From positions 124,001-188,000 of the forward strand of contig NZ_BDBI01000028.1 of the NCBI RefSeq assembly GCF_001612905.1: a stretch of DNA of 64,000 bases, given 5' to 3'. Below are positions 25,305 through 35,740 of this stretch, one piece after another. This DNA is from Nocardia ignorata NBRC 108230 (GTDB lineage Bacteria > Actinomycetota > Actinomycetes > Mycobacteriales > Mycobacteriaceae). Made by a program: the position numbers and the translations under genes. The stretch's first letter is position 1. The number at the start of each line of letters is the position of its first letter. Under the pieces are notes generated by a model. The model did no database searches, was not told the origin of the DNA, and saw only the letters and a list, made by a program, of their open reading frames with translations.

Positions 25305-26824
25305 TCGTCGGTGTCCTGCGCGAAGCACGCCCACGCGAGACCCGGGTGGCCGCCACTCCGGCGACGGTCACCCGGCTCGTCCGGCTCGGCTACGAGGTGG
25401 TGGTCGACCCGGGCGCGGGCACCCTCGCGTCGTTCTCCGACGACGCCTACGTCGAGGCGGGTGCCACGATCGGCGATGCCCGCGCCGCCGACATCGTGCT
25501 CGGCGTCAACGCCCCCGCCACCTACCAGCTCGCCGACCTGAACCCCGGCACCACCGTCATCGGTCTGCTCGGGGTGCTGAACGACCCCGACGTCGTCACC
25601 GAGCTCGGCAAGCGGCCCCTCACCGCCCTGGCGATGGACGCCGTGCCGCGGATCTCGCGGGCCCAGTCGCTGGACGTGCTGTCGTCGATGGCGAATATCG
25701 CGGGCTATCGCGCGATCGTGGAGGCCGCCCACGCGTTCGGCCGGTTCTTCACCGGGCAGGTCACCGCCGCGGGCAAGGTGCCACCCGCCAAGGTGCTGGT
25801 CGTCGGCGCCGGGGTGGCCGGGTTGGCCGCCATCGGTGCCGCGGGCAGTCTCGGTGCGGTCGTGCGGGCAACCGACCCGCGCCCGGAAGTCGCCGATCAG
25901 GTGAAATCCCTTGGCGGCGAATACCTTTCGATCGACTCCGCCGAGGCGGAGGTCTCGGCCACCGGGTACGCCAAGGAGATGGGCGACGACTACCGGGCGC
26001 GCGAGGCTCAGCTGTACGCCGAGCAGTGCGCCGACGTCGACATCATCATCACCACCGCGCTGATCCCCGGGCGCCCGGCGCCGCGCATCATCACCGCCGA
26101 GATGGTGGCCTCGATGAAGCCCGGCAGTGTCATCGTCGACATGGCCGCGCAGAACGGTGGCAATGTCGAGGGCACCGTCACCGACCGGGCGATCGTCACC
26201 GACAACGGCGTCACCATCATCGGTTACACCGACCTCGCCGGTCGCCTGCCCACGCAGGCCTCCCAGCTCTACGGCACGAACGTGGCGAACCTGATCGAGC
26301 TGATGACTCCGGGCAAGGACGGCAGGCTGGTCCTCGACTTCGACGATGTCGTCCAGCGATCCATCACCGTCGTGCGCGGCGGCGAAATCACCTGGCCGCC
26401 GCCCCCGGTCGCCGTCTCGGCGAAACCGGCGGCCGAACCCGTCGAGCCGCCGGAACCGGCCGCGGCGAAGGAGCCCCTGTCCGCCGCGCGCCGCATCGGG
26501 CTGGTACTGATCGCCGCGGCCGCGGTGTTCGGGCTGATCGCGATCTCACCACCCGCGCTCCAGGGCCATCTGACGGTCTTCGCGCTCGCGATCGTGATCG
26601 GCTACTACGTGATCGGCCATGTCCATCACGCGCTGCATACCCCGTTGATGTCGGTGACCAACGCGATCTCCGGGATCATCGTGGTCGGCGCGCTGCTGCA
26701 GATCGGGCACGGCGATGCGTGGATCACCGGCCTGTCGTGCGCGGCGATCCTGCTGGCGAGCATCAACATCTTCGGTGGCTTCGCGGTGACCCGCCGCATG
26801 CTCGCCATGTTCTCCCGCAGCTGA
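25301..26824 (+). CDS. pntA: NAD(P) transhydrogenase subunit alpha
   Basis: 507-residue PntA, full length as in E. coli (about 510). It has the NAD(H)-binding dI domain (REARPRETRVAATP; VVGAGVAGLAAIGAAGSLGA near 168-187; RPEVADQVKSLGGEY), an Ala/Pro-rich linker (about 366-390) and four C-terminal TM helices (dII part). With PntB it couples proton influx to NADH-to-NADPH transfer. The gene overlaps the last acyl-CoA dehydrogenase gene (ATGA), an unusual place, suggesting it is made to handle NADH from this pathway or to supply NADPH to its reductase. Confidence 0.93.
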   Translation: MIVGVLREARPRETRVAATPATVTRLVRLGYEVVVDPGAGTLASFSDDAYVEAGATIGDARAADIVLGVNAPATYQLADLNPGTTVIGLLGVLNDPDVVTELGKRPLTALAMDAVPRISRAQSLDVLSSMANIAGYRAIVEAAHAFGRFFTGQVTAAGKVPPAKVLVVGAGVAGLAAIGAAGSLGAVVRATDPRPEVADQVKSLGGEYLSIDSAEAEVSATGYAKEMGDDYRAREAQLYAEQCADVDIIITTALIPGRPAPRIITAEMVASMKPGSVIVDMAAQNGGNVEGTVTDRAIVTDNGVTIIGYTDLAGRLPTQASQLYGTNVANLIELMTPGKDGRLVLDFDDVVQRSITVVRGGEITWPPPPVAVSAKPAAEPVEPPEPAAAKEPLSAARRIGLVLIAAAAVFGLIAISPPALQGHLTVFALAIVIGYYVIGHVHHALHTPLMSVTNAISGIIVVGALLQIGHGDAWITGLSCAAILLASINIFGGFAVTRRMLAMFSRS

Positions 26825-26851
26825 GCTGCGCCCGACCCCGGAGCGATTCTC

Positions 26852-28273
<1,422 letters not shown>

Positions 28274-28351
28274 CTCAAACCCTCGGTACGGCGGCGCATC
28301 TCCAGCGCCACCGGACCGGCATGCTGATCATGATCAGATGACCATGTCAGG

Positions 28352-28373
28352 CGACCGGAGAAGGATCCGGTCG
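28352..28373. terminator. Hairpin between pntB and the convergent esterase gene
   Basis: CGACCGGA (28352-28359), loop GAAGGA, TCCGGTCG (28366-28373): perfect 8-bp stem without T-tract. A separate perfect palindrome CTGATCATGATCAG lies at 28324-28337. Together they are the only structure in this convergent gap. Confidence 0.5.
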
Positions 28374-28389
28374 ACCGTCAAAAGCCGAG

Positions 28390-29346
28390 CTACGGGGACG
28401 CGAGGTCACGCAGGTACCCGCAGACCTCGTCGATCGCCTGCTCGGTCTGCGGGAACACCCCGACCTCGGTGAAAAAGCCGTGGAAGACCCCGGTGTATCT
28501 GGTCGACGACACCGGCACGCCCTCGTCCCGCAAGCGTCGCGCGTACGCCTCGGCGTCATCGCGGATCGGGTCGACCTCGGCCGTGATGACCAGCGCGGGC
28601 GGCAGGTCTCGCAACGATTCCGCCCGCATCGGCGCCGCCAGGGGATCGCCGCCGGGATGTCCGGCTCCGACGTACTGCTCCCAGAACCAGCGTCCTTCCG
28701 CGGCGCCGAGCAGCGGTGCGTCGGCGAACTCCGACCATGACGGCCTGGTGAACGTGTCGTCGACGGCGGGGTAGGCGAGCACCTGCGCGACGGGCAGGTC
28801 GCCGCCGTTCTCGCGGCGGTGAAGGCACAGGGCGACAGCGAGATTCCCCCCGGCCGAGTCGCCGCCGATCGCCATCCGATCCGGGTCGATGCCCAGGTCG
28901 GCGGCCGATCGGCGCAGCCAGGCGTAGGCGTCGACACAGTCGTGCAGCGCCGCCGGGTAGGGGTTCTCCGGCGCCAGGCGGTACTCGAGTGAAACCACCG
29001 TCCACCCCGATTTGTCCGCGATGGCCCGGCACAGCTCGTCGGCGCCGTCGAGGGTGCCGAGGACGAAACCGCCGCCGTGCAGGTAGACCAGGGTGGGTGC
29101 GGCGGCCGTCGCGTTCGCGCGGTAGAGGCGCCCCGCGATGGTGCCGGTTCGGGTCGGCACGGTCAGTGGTGCGACATGGTCGAGCGGGGTGATCGGCTCG
29201 GCCGACGGTGCCGAGTTCACCAGCGCGCGAGCTTGCTCCGGTCCCAGTTCGTGGAGGGGTTTCGACAAGATCCGGCTGATCATGGTCGCTACGGCCGTCG
29301 CCTGGTCATCGAGCAGTTTCCAGCTCGGGGGAGTGTCGTCGTTCAT
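28390..29346 (-). CDS. HSL-family alpha/beta-hydrolase (esterase/lactonase)
   Basis: 318-residue hormone-sensitive-lipase-type (family IV) hydrolase: oxyanion HGGG (90-93), nucleophile Ser164 in GDSAG, Asp259 (EVDPIRDD) and His289 (FHGFF). The family includes caprolactone hydrolase ChnC of cyclohexanone degradation, so with the Baeyer-Villiger-like gene of the same regulon a lactonase role is plausible (inference). ATG 29346 has GAGGA 7 bases upstream. Its promoter contains regulon-2 operator D. The leader is strikingly like that of the MaoC-like gene at 42207. Confidence 0.87.
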   Translation of the reverse strand: MNDDTPPSWKLLDDQATAVATMISRILSKPLHELGPEQARALVNSAPSAEPITPLDHVAPLTVPTRTGTIAGRLYRANATAAAPTLVYLHGGGFVLGTLDGADELCRAIADKSGWTVVSLEYRLAPENPYPAALHDCVDAYAWLRRSAADLGIDPDRMAIGGDSAGGNLAVALCLHRRENGGDLPVAQVLAYPAVDDTFTRPSWSEFADAPLLGAAEGRWFWEQYVGAGHPGGDPLAAPMRAESLRDLPPALVITAEVDPIRDDAEAYARRLRDEGVPVSSTRYTGVFHGFFTEVGVFPQTEQAIDEVCGYLRDLASP

Positions 29347-29392
29347 GGGAAATCCTCGCTCGTCGTTGACAAGAAGTGATCTGTGCCTCACC

Positions 29393-29423
29393 ATCATAGT
29401 CACGTGACCCAGACATTTGACTA
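29393..29423. promoter_or_regulatory. Regulon-2 operator D, between esterase and SCP2-like gene
   Basis: Operator 29399-29421: GTCACGTGAC, CCA, GACATTTGAC. On the minus strand it is framed by -10 TATGAT (29398-29393) and TAGTCA (29423-29418) as a possible -35 at 19 bases. Operator E at 42254 has the identical arrangement. The plus-strand gene 29502 probably uses the same region, but no clear plus-strand -10 was found. Confidence 0.7.
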
Positions 29424-29501
29424 GAAGTTCACGTTCCATTTGGGATCCGCTGTCGACGGTGTACCGCGCACGCGATCTCGTCGCATCGAAAGGACAACAA
29501 G

Positions 29502-30164
29502 ATGACCGAAACGACGATCGGGCCCGCGACGCGCGGGGCCGAGGCGGTCGCCGGGGTCGACATCCGGATCGAGGACGACGCAAGTCCGATCGTCCGGCTG
29601 ATCGCCCGGACCATCGCCGATTCCCTCCGCGCCGACGGCTCGCTGCTGCCCGCCGGACTCACCGGCACGATCGCGATCCGTTCCCACGACACACCGCAGG
29701 CGGCCACGATCACCCTCGCCGACGGCGCGATCGCGGTGTCGGGCGGTGTGTTCGTCGAGCCCGACCTCGACGCGACCGTCGATCTGAACCAGTTCTTCGC
29801 CCCGGTGGGCGAGCCCGTCGGCTCGGCGGAGTTCGCGGCCGTCGCGGTCGCCCTGCTGTCGCCCCCGCTGCCGGACTGGAAGACCGCCGCGCTGAGCTTC
29901 TGGGAGAAGGCCCGCTCGGTACCCGGCATCCCCGACATGCTCGTCGCCGTCATCGAAGGACCCGACGGCGTGGAGCAGGTCGTCGCGGGCGAGGGGGAGA
30001 CCCACTACGTCATCGCGGGCCCGCCGGACCTGCTGGCCGCCGTCTTCACCGGCGCGGTCGATCTGCTCGCCGCTCTGTCCACCGGCCTCGTCGGCGTGCG
30101 CGGCACGCTCTCGCAGCTGTCCGTACTGGTCGGCGCCTCCTGGAAGGTTCGTTACGATGTCTGA
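29502..30164 (+). CDS. SCP2-like domain protein, function unknown
   Basis: 220-residue soluble protein. The first half (TITLADGAIAVSGG...PDLDATVDL) and the second (DLLAAVFTGAVDLLAALSTGLVGVRG) follow the beta-rich, LxxLxTG.. pattern of sterol-carrier-protein-2-like folds; I do not recognise a characterised homologue. No signal peptide or TM helix. AAAGGA precedes ATG 29502. It overlaps the glutamine-synthetase-like gene by 8 bases, so it may bind the hydrophobic substrate or product of that enzyme. Assignment to SCP2 is tentative. Confidence 0.6.
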   Translation: MTETTIGPATRGAEAVAGVDIRIEDDASPIVRLIARTIADSLRADGSLLPAGLTGTIAIRSHDTPQAATITLADGAIAVSGGVFVEPDLDATVDLNQFFAPVGEPVGSAEFAAVAVALLSPPLPDWKTAALSFWEKARSVPGIPDMLVAVIEGPDGVEQVVAGEGETHYVIAGPPDLLAAVFTGAVDLLAALSTGLVGVRGTLSQLSVLVGASWKVRYDV

Positions 30165-31512
30165 AATCGCCGCCACCGCAACGGTTCTCGAGCCGGGCGT
30201 GCACACGGTCCGGATCGAGTCGACCAATCACGACGGCTCGTTCCACGGCAAGAACGTCTCGCCCGCGAAGTACACCGCCTGCGCGGACTCCGGTTTCGCG
30301 ATGGCCGACCTGCTGTTCGGTCTCGACCTCGGCAACGCGCCGACGCTCGGGTTCGCCTACCCCGACTGGCGCGGTCATCTCGCCGACCTGCAGTTCCGGC
30401 CCGACCCGGCGACGATGGTGCAGTGGGCGCCCGGTGTGCAGTCGGTGATCGGTGACTACTGGCAGCCCGACGGCACCCCGATCGGCACCTGTCCGCGCAA
30501 TCTCGCCCGCAAGCTGGTCGATCGGCTCGCCGACCGAGGTTTCACCGCGACCATCGCCGTCGAGATCGAGGCCACCCTGTTCCAGGAGTCGGTGCACGAG
30601 GCACGCGCGAAGGGATACCGCGATCTCACCCCGCTCGGCGGCTCCGCGGGCACCGCCTACAACCTGGCCAAGTCCAAGGACTGGGTCGACTACATGTCGG
30701 CGGTCGCGCGACGGCTCGAGGAGATCGGTATCGAGTGGGAGGCGTGGAGCGATGAGGACGCGGCCGGTCAGGTCGAGCTCAATCTCGTCCCCGCCGACCC
30801 GATCTCGGTGTGCGACAACTGGGCTCGCGCCCGGCAGGTGATGCGTGAGGTGGCCTTCGAGCTCGGTCACACCGTCACCTTCATGGCCAAACCGACCGCC
30901 GGTTACGGCCAGGCCTCACACGTCAACCTGTCGTTGCAGCGCGACGGTGTCAATGCGTTCTACGCCGCCGACGGGCCGTCGGACACCATGCGGCACGCGG
31001 TCGCCGGACTGCTCGCGACGATGCGCGGCGCGACCTCGGTGATGCTCCCGCAGATCACCTCCTTCCGCCGCCTGGTCGACCTGAGCGGGCCCCCGACCAC
31101 GGTGACGTGGGGCATCGCCAACAAGACGACAGCCGTGCGCGCGGTGTGTGGTCACCCGAAGTACTCGCGCCTCGAGTACCGCGTTCCGGGTGCCGACGCC
31201 AACCTGTACCTCGCGGTCGCGACGATTCTGGCCGGTGTGATCGCCGGGATCGACGGCAAGCTCGAACCGGCCGACCCGATCAGCGACATGGCTTGGTGCG
31301 CACCGGATCTCGAACGGCTGCCCGACACCATCACCAAGGCGGCCGACGCGCTCGAGTCCGACCTGATCCTGCGCGAGCAGCTCGGCGACGAGTTCGTCGA
31401 CTACTGGGTCGGCACGCGGCGTTGGGAATGGATGCAGTTCCACACCACCGGCGGCGATCCGTTCGCCGAGCTGTCGGAGTGGGAATCCACGCGCTACTTC
31501 GAGTTCCCGTGA
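30157..31512 (+). CDS. Glutamine synthetase-like gamma-glutamylamide ligase (PuuA-like)
   Basis: 451-residue member of the glutamine synthetase superfamily. Metal and ATP residues are visible in AVEIEATLF, GQVELNL, TFMAKPTAGYGQASHVNLSL (GS has KP..G..GSGMH) and SRLEYRVPGADANLYLAV (equivalent to RIExRxP..ANPYLA). Coupling to a gamma-glutamyl hydrolase by a GTGA overlap, instead of a nitrogen-assimilation context, suggests ligation of glutamate to an amine as in PuuA, IpuC or aniline gamma-glutamylation. The amine is unknown. The start overlaps the SCP2-like gene by 8 bases. Confidence 0.82.
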   Translation: MSEIAATATVLEPGVHTVRIESTNHDGSFHGKNVSPAKYTACADSGFAMADLLFGLDLGNAPTLGFAYPDWRGHLADLQFRPDPATMVQWAPGVQSVIGDYWQPDGTPIGTCPRNLARKLVDRLADRGFTATIAVEIEATLFQESVHEARAKGYRDLTPLGGSAGTAYNLAKSKDWVDYMSAVARRLEEIGIEWEAWSDEDAAGQVELNLVPADPISVCDNWARARQVMREVAFELGHTVTFMAKPTAGYGQASHVNLSLQRDGVNAFYAADGPSDTMRHAVAGLLATMRGATSVMLPQITSFRRLVDLSGPPTTVTWGIANKTTAVRAVCGHPKYSRLEYRVPGADANLYLAVATILAGVIAGIDGKLEPADPISDMAWCAPDLERLPDTITKAADALESDLILREQLGDEFVDYWVGTRRWEWMQFHTTGGDPFAELSEWESTRYFEFP

Positions 31513-32273
31513 CCGCGCGCTCGACCCCGGTGAAACCGCTGATCGGGCTCACCGGACGACGGTTCAGGATGGGGCTGATCAGCGGCAGTCACCCGGGCTA
31601 CAGCCGACGGCTCACCGACGCCTTCTTCACCGATTTCGCGGAACGGATCACCCGCGCGGGCGGCGTGCCGGTGATGCTGCCCTACGACGCCGATCCGGCC
31701 GCGCTCGGCGACTGGCTGTCGGGTGTGGTGATCACGGGCGGTCAGGATGTGCACCCGCGCTGGTGGGGTGGCGACGAGTCGGTGGTCGGTGAGATCGACG
31801 CGGTCGACAACCCGTCGGTGCACGATCCCGACCGCGACCGCTTCGAGACCGAGCTCACCACGGTCGCGATCGAACGGCAGATCCCGCTGCTCGGGGTGTG
31901 CCGGGGCATGCAGGTGCTCAACGTGACCCTCGGTGGCACACTGATCGCCGACCTGCCCTCCGGGCCGATCGAGCACCTGGCGGCGGCCGGTCCGCTCTCG
32001 GACGGCGACCCCGGGCACGTCGTCACCTTCGACCCGGGAACGGTGGCGCAGAAGGTGTTCGGCGATCGGCTCGTCACCAATTCGTGGCACCACCAGGCGG
32101 TCGACGCGTGCGGTGACGGGCTGGTCGTCACCGGCCGCACCGAGGACGGCGTCGCCGAGGCCATCGAACTGCCCGGCGCCCCGGTGCTCGGCGTGCAATG
32201 GCATCCCGAGTGGATGGTCACCGACGACGGCGCCCTGCGCTGGCTGGTCGAAGCGGCCGCCGAGCAGCGCTGA
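31509..32273 (+). CDS. Gamma-glutamyl-amide hydrolase (PuuD-like, class I GATase fold)
   Basis: 254-residue peptidase C26-type hydrolase. Nucleophile Cys131 (GVCRGMQ) and His232/Glu234 (WHPEW) complete the triad. PuuD removes the gamma-glutamyl group from gamma-glutamyl-GABA; here the substrate is probably the oxidised product of the ligase next door. GTG 31509 overlaps the ligase stop. A strong hairpin ends the unit. Confidence 0.87.
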   Translation: MTARSTPVKPLIGLTGRRFRMGLISGSHPGYSRRLTDAFFTDFAERITRAGGVPVMLPYDADPAALGDWLSGVVITGGQDVHPRWWGGDESVVGEIDAVDNPSVHDPDRDRFETELTTVAIERQIPLLGVCRGMQVLNVTLGGTLIADLPSGPIEHLAAAGPLSDGDPGHVVTFDPGTVAQKVFGDRLVTNSWHHQAVDACGDGLVVTGRTEDGVAEAIELPGAPVLGVQWHPEWMVTDDGALRWLVEAAAEQR

Positions 32274-32283
32274 ACAACGACGA

Positions 32284-32316
32284 CTGTGGCCGCCACCTCG
32301 TCGGTGGCGGCCACAG
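32284..32316. terminator. Strong GC hairpin between convergent genes
   Basis: CTGTGGCCGCCACC (32284-32297), loop TCGTC, exact complement (32303-32316): 14-bp stem, shared by the hydrolase and the convergent TetR gene. Confidence 0.82.
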
Positions 32317-32336
32317 CGGCGTGTACTGCGTCTCGG

Positions 32337-33014
32337 TCAGTCCATGCGAACCCACGACACCAGCGAGCGCATGTCGGGCTCGGGCTCATGGACCACCGGC
32401 TCGGCCGCGGGGGCGGCGGGCTCGCCCAGGTTCACCGCCATCCAGGCGTCGAGCACGCCGAGGGTGAGTGCCATCTGGGCCTGCGCCGCGTTCTCGTCGG
32501 TGAAGACCAGCCAGTTGAGAGCGAAGCCGTCGGACAGCGCGGACACCACGTAGATCAGCTTGTCGATCGTGCCCGCGTCGACCGGTCGGCCGGGCGCGAC
32601 GGTGGTGCCCTCGAGGATCGAGTGCATGGTCGAGAAGGCTTTGGCGTACACGACCTCGGCCTGCTCGCCCTCTCGTTGGCCCCAGCTGATCAGCTCGAGG
32701 ATCGTCGCCCCGAAATCCGGGTTCGCCAGATACCACTCGAGCACGCCGCGCAACAGCCCGCGAGCCGTGTTCTGTGTGTCGCTGTGGACGTCGCTGCGGT
32801 GCAGCACGTCGCGGTACTCGTTGGCGAGGTACTCGAACACCGCTGCGAACAGCACCTCTTTGGTGGCGAAGCAGTAGTGCAGGGTGGCCAGGGGAGCGCT
32901 CGCCTCTTCCGCGATGCGGCGCGTCGTGGCTCCGTCCACCCCGTGGGCGGCGATCACGCGCACGGCCGCGGCCACCAGATCGGCGCGGCGTTCGGCGGCG
33001 GGGATGCGAGCCAT
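32337..33014 (-). CDS. TetR-family regulator, likely controller of regulon 2
   Basis: 225-residue TetR protein. HTH at about 7-50 (ATTRRIAEEASAPLATLHYCF), then a ligand domain with the TetR_C pattern of acyl-CoA or aromatic-responsive members. ATG 33014 has AGGAG at 6-base spacing. It sits in the middle of the regulon, divergent from the acyl-CoA ligase operon, with operator A between them and TTGATCAAGTCAAC (33046-33059) nearer to its own start, which suggests autoregulation. It is the only regulator gene inside 28390-45597, so assigning the four operators to it is reasonable but unproven. Confidence 0.9.
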   Translation of the reverse strand: MARIPAAERRADLVAAAVRVIAAHGVDGATTRRIAEEASAPLATLHYCFATKEVLFAAVFEYLANEYRDVLHRSDVHSDTQNTARGLLRGVLEWYLANPDFGATILELISWGQREGEQAEVVYAKAFSTMHSILEGTTVAPGRPVDAGTIDKLIYVVSALSDGFALNWLVFTDENAAQAQMALTLGVLDAWMAVNLGEPAAPAAEPVVHEPEPDMRSLVSWVRMD

Positions 33015-33124
33015 GCGTAACTCCTGTCGATTCACATCTGAACGATTGATCAAGTCAACTTCGACTTTACCAGTGCGACAGCGCATCACTCACGTGCGAC
33101 CGCGCCTGTCGCGAAGAAAAGATG

Positions 33125-33163
33125 GTCATATGCCTTGATCAAATGACCCACTCCGGCTACCGT
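33125..33163 (+). promoter_or_regulatory. Regulon-2 operator A and promoter of the catabolic operon
   Basis: Operator 33125-33147: GTCATATGCC, TTG, ATCAAATGAC. It overlaps -35 TTGATC (33135-33140); a 17-base spacer leads to -10 TACCGT (33158-33163), start expected near 33170. The leader to ATG 33325 is about 155 bases with no other gene. From about 33125 to 33190 the sequence is closely similar to 43288-43353 (operator B), beyond the -10 as well. It lies in the 310-bp gap between the TetR gene and the ligase gene. Confidence 0.8.
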
Positions 33164-33324
33164 TATGGCAGGCCTCACATTCCCACCGACCAGTGGCCAC
33201 ACCCACCGGCGATCCAGGCCCATCGAAAACACCCGTGACGGCGCGCCCGCCGCGCTCGGCCGCAAACCCGGCCGGCTGCAGGTCGACCGACGACCTATCA
33301 CCTGCCAACCGCGAAGAGGACGAC

Positions 33325-34932
33325 ATGACCCGAGTCGAATCGGTCCATCCCGAACGTGAGATCACGCTCGCTCGCCTGGCCATGGACCCACCCGTCGACA
33401 CCCTCGTCGATCTCCTGGCGGACCAGGCCGCGCGCTCGCCCGAGCGTGAGTTCCTCCGCTTCACGGCAGGCACGTGGACGTTCGGCGAGATCGACGACTG
33501 GACCTCGCGCCTGGCGCGGCGACTGGTCGCCGAAGACGGCGTCCGCCCCGGCGACCGGGTGGCGATCATGCTCCCCAACGTCGTCGAGTGGCCGGTGGCC
33601 TGGCTGTCGATCCTCGGCGCCGGCGGTGTCACGGTCCCGGTGAACTCGTCGTATCAGCGGGCGGACCTGGAATTCGTGCTCCGCGATTCGGGTGCGCGAC
33701 TGATCTTCACCGACGACGAGCACCGGGCCCTGGTCGAAGAGGTTCGCACCGGCGCCGAGGACCTGGCCGACGTCCGCATCATCGACGTGCCCGCGGTCGG
33801 CGAACTCGCGCACCTCCCGGCGGCCCGTCCGGTACTCGACATCACCGGCGAGACGCTCGCCAACCTCCAATACACCTCGGGCACGACCGGATTCCCCAAG
33901 GCGTGCATGCTCACCCACGACTACTGGACCCGGCTGGGCTGGGTCTGCTCGAACGCGGCCGACCTCGGCCCCGACGACGTGGCGCTCACCTCACAACCGT
34001 TCTCCTACATGGACCCGCAGTGGAACACCGCACTGTGCCTGACGATCGGTGCGCCGCTGGTGGTGCTTCCCCGGTTCTCCGCGTCGGGCTTCATGGCCGA
34101 TGTCCGCAGGCACCGGGCCACCTTCTGCTACGTCCTCGGTTCGATGCCGACACTGCTGTACAAGCAGGCGCCGACCCCGCAGGACCGCGACAACGACCTG
34201 CGCATCGTGCTGTGCTCGGCCGTTCCCGCAGCACTGCACGCCGAGCTCGAACAGCGGTGGGGCGCGCCGTGGCGGGAGATCTTCGGGATGACCGAGAGCG
34301 GCGTCGACCTGGTCAGTCTGCCCGAATCCACCGAGGACGTCGGCAGCGGGCGGCTCGGTCGTCCGGTGCCGACCAAGCAGGTCCGGGTGATCGACCCGCA
34401 CGGCCGCGAAGTCGGCGAGGGCGAATCCGGCGAACTCGTCACCTCCGGCAAACCGATGATGCTCGGTTACTGGAACCGGCCCGAGGACACCGCCCAGGTG
34501 CTGCGTGACGGCTGGTTGCACACCGGCGATGTCGCGGTCCGCGAGGAAGGCAGCTACCGCCTGGTCGGCAGGCTCAAGGACATGGTCCGCCGGGGCGGGG
34601 AGAACATCGCCAGCGCCGAGGTCGAACGCGTGCTCGAACGCGACGACAGCGTTGTCGCCACCGCCGTCGTCGGGGTACCGGACGAGTTGTTCGGCGAGGA
34701 GGTCAAGGCCTTCGTGCAGCTGGCGCCCGGCGTCGCGGAGAGCCGCGAGACCGCGCAGCGCATCCTCGACGACGCACGAAATCAGTTGGCGCGCTTCAAA
34801 CTTCCGCGCTACGTGGAATTCGTCGCCGACTTCCCGCGCACCCCGTCCGAGCGGGTGTCCAAACCCGCGCTGAAGGCACGCGCCGCCGAGAACCCCGGCA
34901 CCACCTACGACCTGCAACCACCGCGCGACTGA
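33325..34932 (+). CDS. Acyl-CoA ligase (CaiC/FadD-like AMP-dependent synthetase)
   Basis: 535-residue ANL ligase. P-loop YTSGTTGFPKA (about 181-191; the usual final Gly is Ala), GMTESG, TGDVAVREEG, GGENIASAEVERVL. Near the C-terminus the usual Gly-Lys reads Glu-Arg (TPSERVSKP), as in some carnitine/crotonobetaine-type ligases. It should convert the pathway acid, possibly a dicarboxylate or beta-amino acid, to its CoA thioester. First gene of an operon running to 41688; GAAGAGGA precedes ATG 33325. Confidence 0.86.
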   Translation: MTRVESVHPEREITLARLAMDPPVDTLVDLLADQAARSPEREFLRFTAGTWTFGEIDDWTSRLARRLVAEDGVRPGDRVAIMLPNVVEWPVAWLSILGAGGVTVPVNSSYQRADLEFVLRDSGARLIFTDDEHRALVEEVRTGAEDLADVRIIDVPAVGELAHLPAARPVLDITGETLANLQYTSGTTGFPKACMLTHDYWTRLGWVCSNAADLGPDDVALTSQPFSYMDPQWNTALCLTIGAPLVVLPRFSASGFMADVRRHRATFCYVLGSMPTLLYKQAPTPQDRDNDLRIVLCSAVPAALHAELEQRWGAPWREIFGMTESGVDLVSLPESTEDVGSGRLGRPVPTKQVRVIDPHGREVGEGESGELVTSGKPMMLGYWNRPEDTAQVLRDGWLHTGDVAVREEGSYRLVGRLKDMVRRGGENIASAEVERVLERDDSVVATAVVGVPDELFGEEVKAFVQLAPGVAESRETAQRILDDARNQLARFKLPRYVEFVADFPRTPSERVSKPALKARAAENPGTTYDLQPPRD

Positions 34933-34942
34933 GGAGCCGGAC

Positions 34943-35740
34943 ATGACCGACAACTATCTGGACGTACGCATCGACGACGACGTCGCGGTGCTCACGCTGA
35001 ACCGTCCAGCGAAGCTGAACGTGCTCGATGTGGCCACCCGGGTGCTGCTCGCGCAGACCATCCGCCACTTCGGCACCGGCGACCTGGTGCGCGGGATCGT
35101 GCTCACCGGCACCGGCCGGGCCTTCTCCGCAGGGGAGGACCTGCAGGCGGTTCCATCCACGTACGAGGAGATTCGCGAGGCGGTCTCGACCTTCCACGAC
35201 ATCACCCGCGCGATTTTCGAGACCAAGGTCCCGGTGATCGCGGCGGTGAACGGGATCGCCGTCGGCGGCGCCTCGGAGATCACGCTGTCGTGTGACGGGC
35301 GGATCGGCAGCACGGCCGCCGAATACTTCCAGCCGGAGAACCACCGCGGCATCATCATCTCCAACGCCTCGAGCTTCCTGATGGGCAGGCTGGTCCGCAA
35401 CCACGCGATGCGCATCGTTCTCGGCTCGCAGCGAGTCGCCGCCGAGGAGGCGCTGCGCATCGGTTTGCTCGACGAGATCGTCGCCCCGGAGACGCTGGTC
35501 GACCGCGCCGTCGAGGTGGCCCGCCAGTGGAACTCCGATCCCCGCATCACGGCATTGCACCTGGGCCTGCTGCGTCCACTGCCCGCCGAGATCGAGGCCG
35601 CGTTCGCCCGCGAGGACGACGCCGCCCGCCAGGCCTGGGAGTCCGGCGCCTTCAGCGAGGGCATCGAGGGTTTCTGGACATCGAAGAACGCGGCGTCCCC
35701 GGCGCCCGCGCAGAGCAACCGAGATCGGAGCCGATCATGA
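34943..35740 (+). CDS. Enoyl-CoA hydratase/isomerase family protein
   Basis: 265-residue crotonase-fold enzyme. Oxyanion-hole segments GRAFSAGEDL (about 54-63) and GIAVGGASE (about 98-106), with Glu in GGASE and in QPENHRG at the positions of the two crotonase catalytic Glu residues, suggest a true hydratase. CTGAGGAGCC lies before ATG 34943, 10 bases after the ligase stop. It overlaps the alcohol dehydrogenase gene by 4 bases. Confidence 0.87.
   Translation: MTDNYLDVRIDDDVAVLTLNRPAKLNVLDVATRVLLAQTIRHFGTGDLVRGIVLTGTGRAFSAGEDLQAVPSTYEEIREAVSTFHDITRAIFETKVPVIAAVNGIAVGGASEITLSCDGRIGSTAAEYFQPENHRGIIISNASSFLMGRLVRNHAMRIVLGSQRVAAEEALRIGLLDEIVAPETLVDRAVEVARQWNSDPRITALHLGLLRPLPAEIEAAFAREDDAARQAWESGAFSEGIEGFWTSKNAASPAPAQSNRDRSRS

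Noticed and set aside
28324..28337. Perfect palindrome CTGATCATGATCAG as an operator
   Set aside because: Lies between convergent genes with no promoter next to it; no second copy noticed in the window.
30157..31512. Glutamine synthetase for nitrogen assimilation
   Set aside because: Divergent active-site segments and coupling to a PuuD-like hydrolase favour a gamma-glutamylamide ligase.
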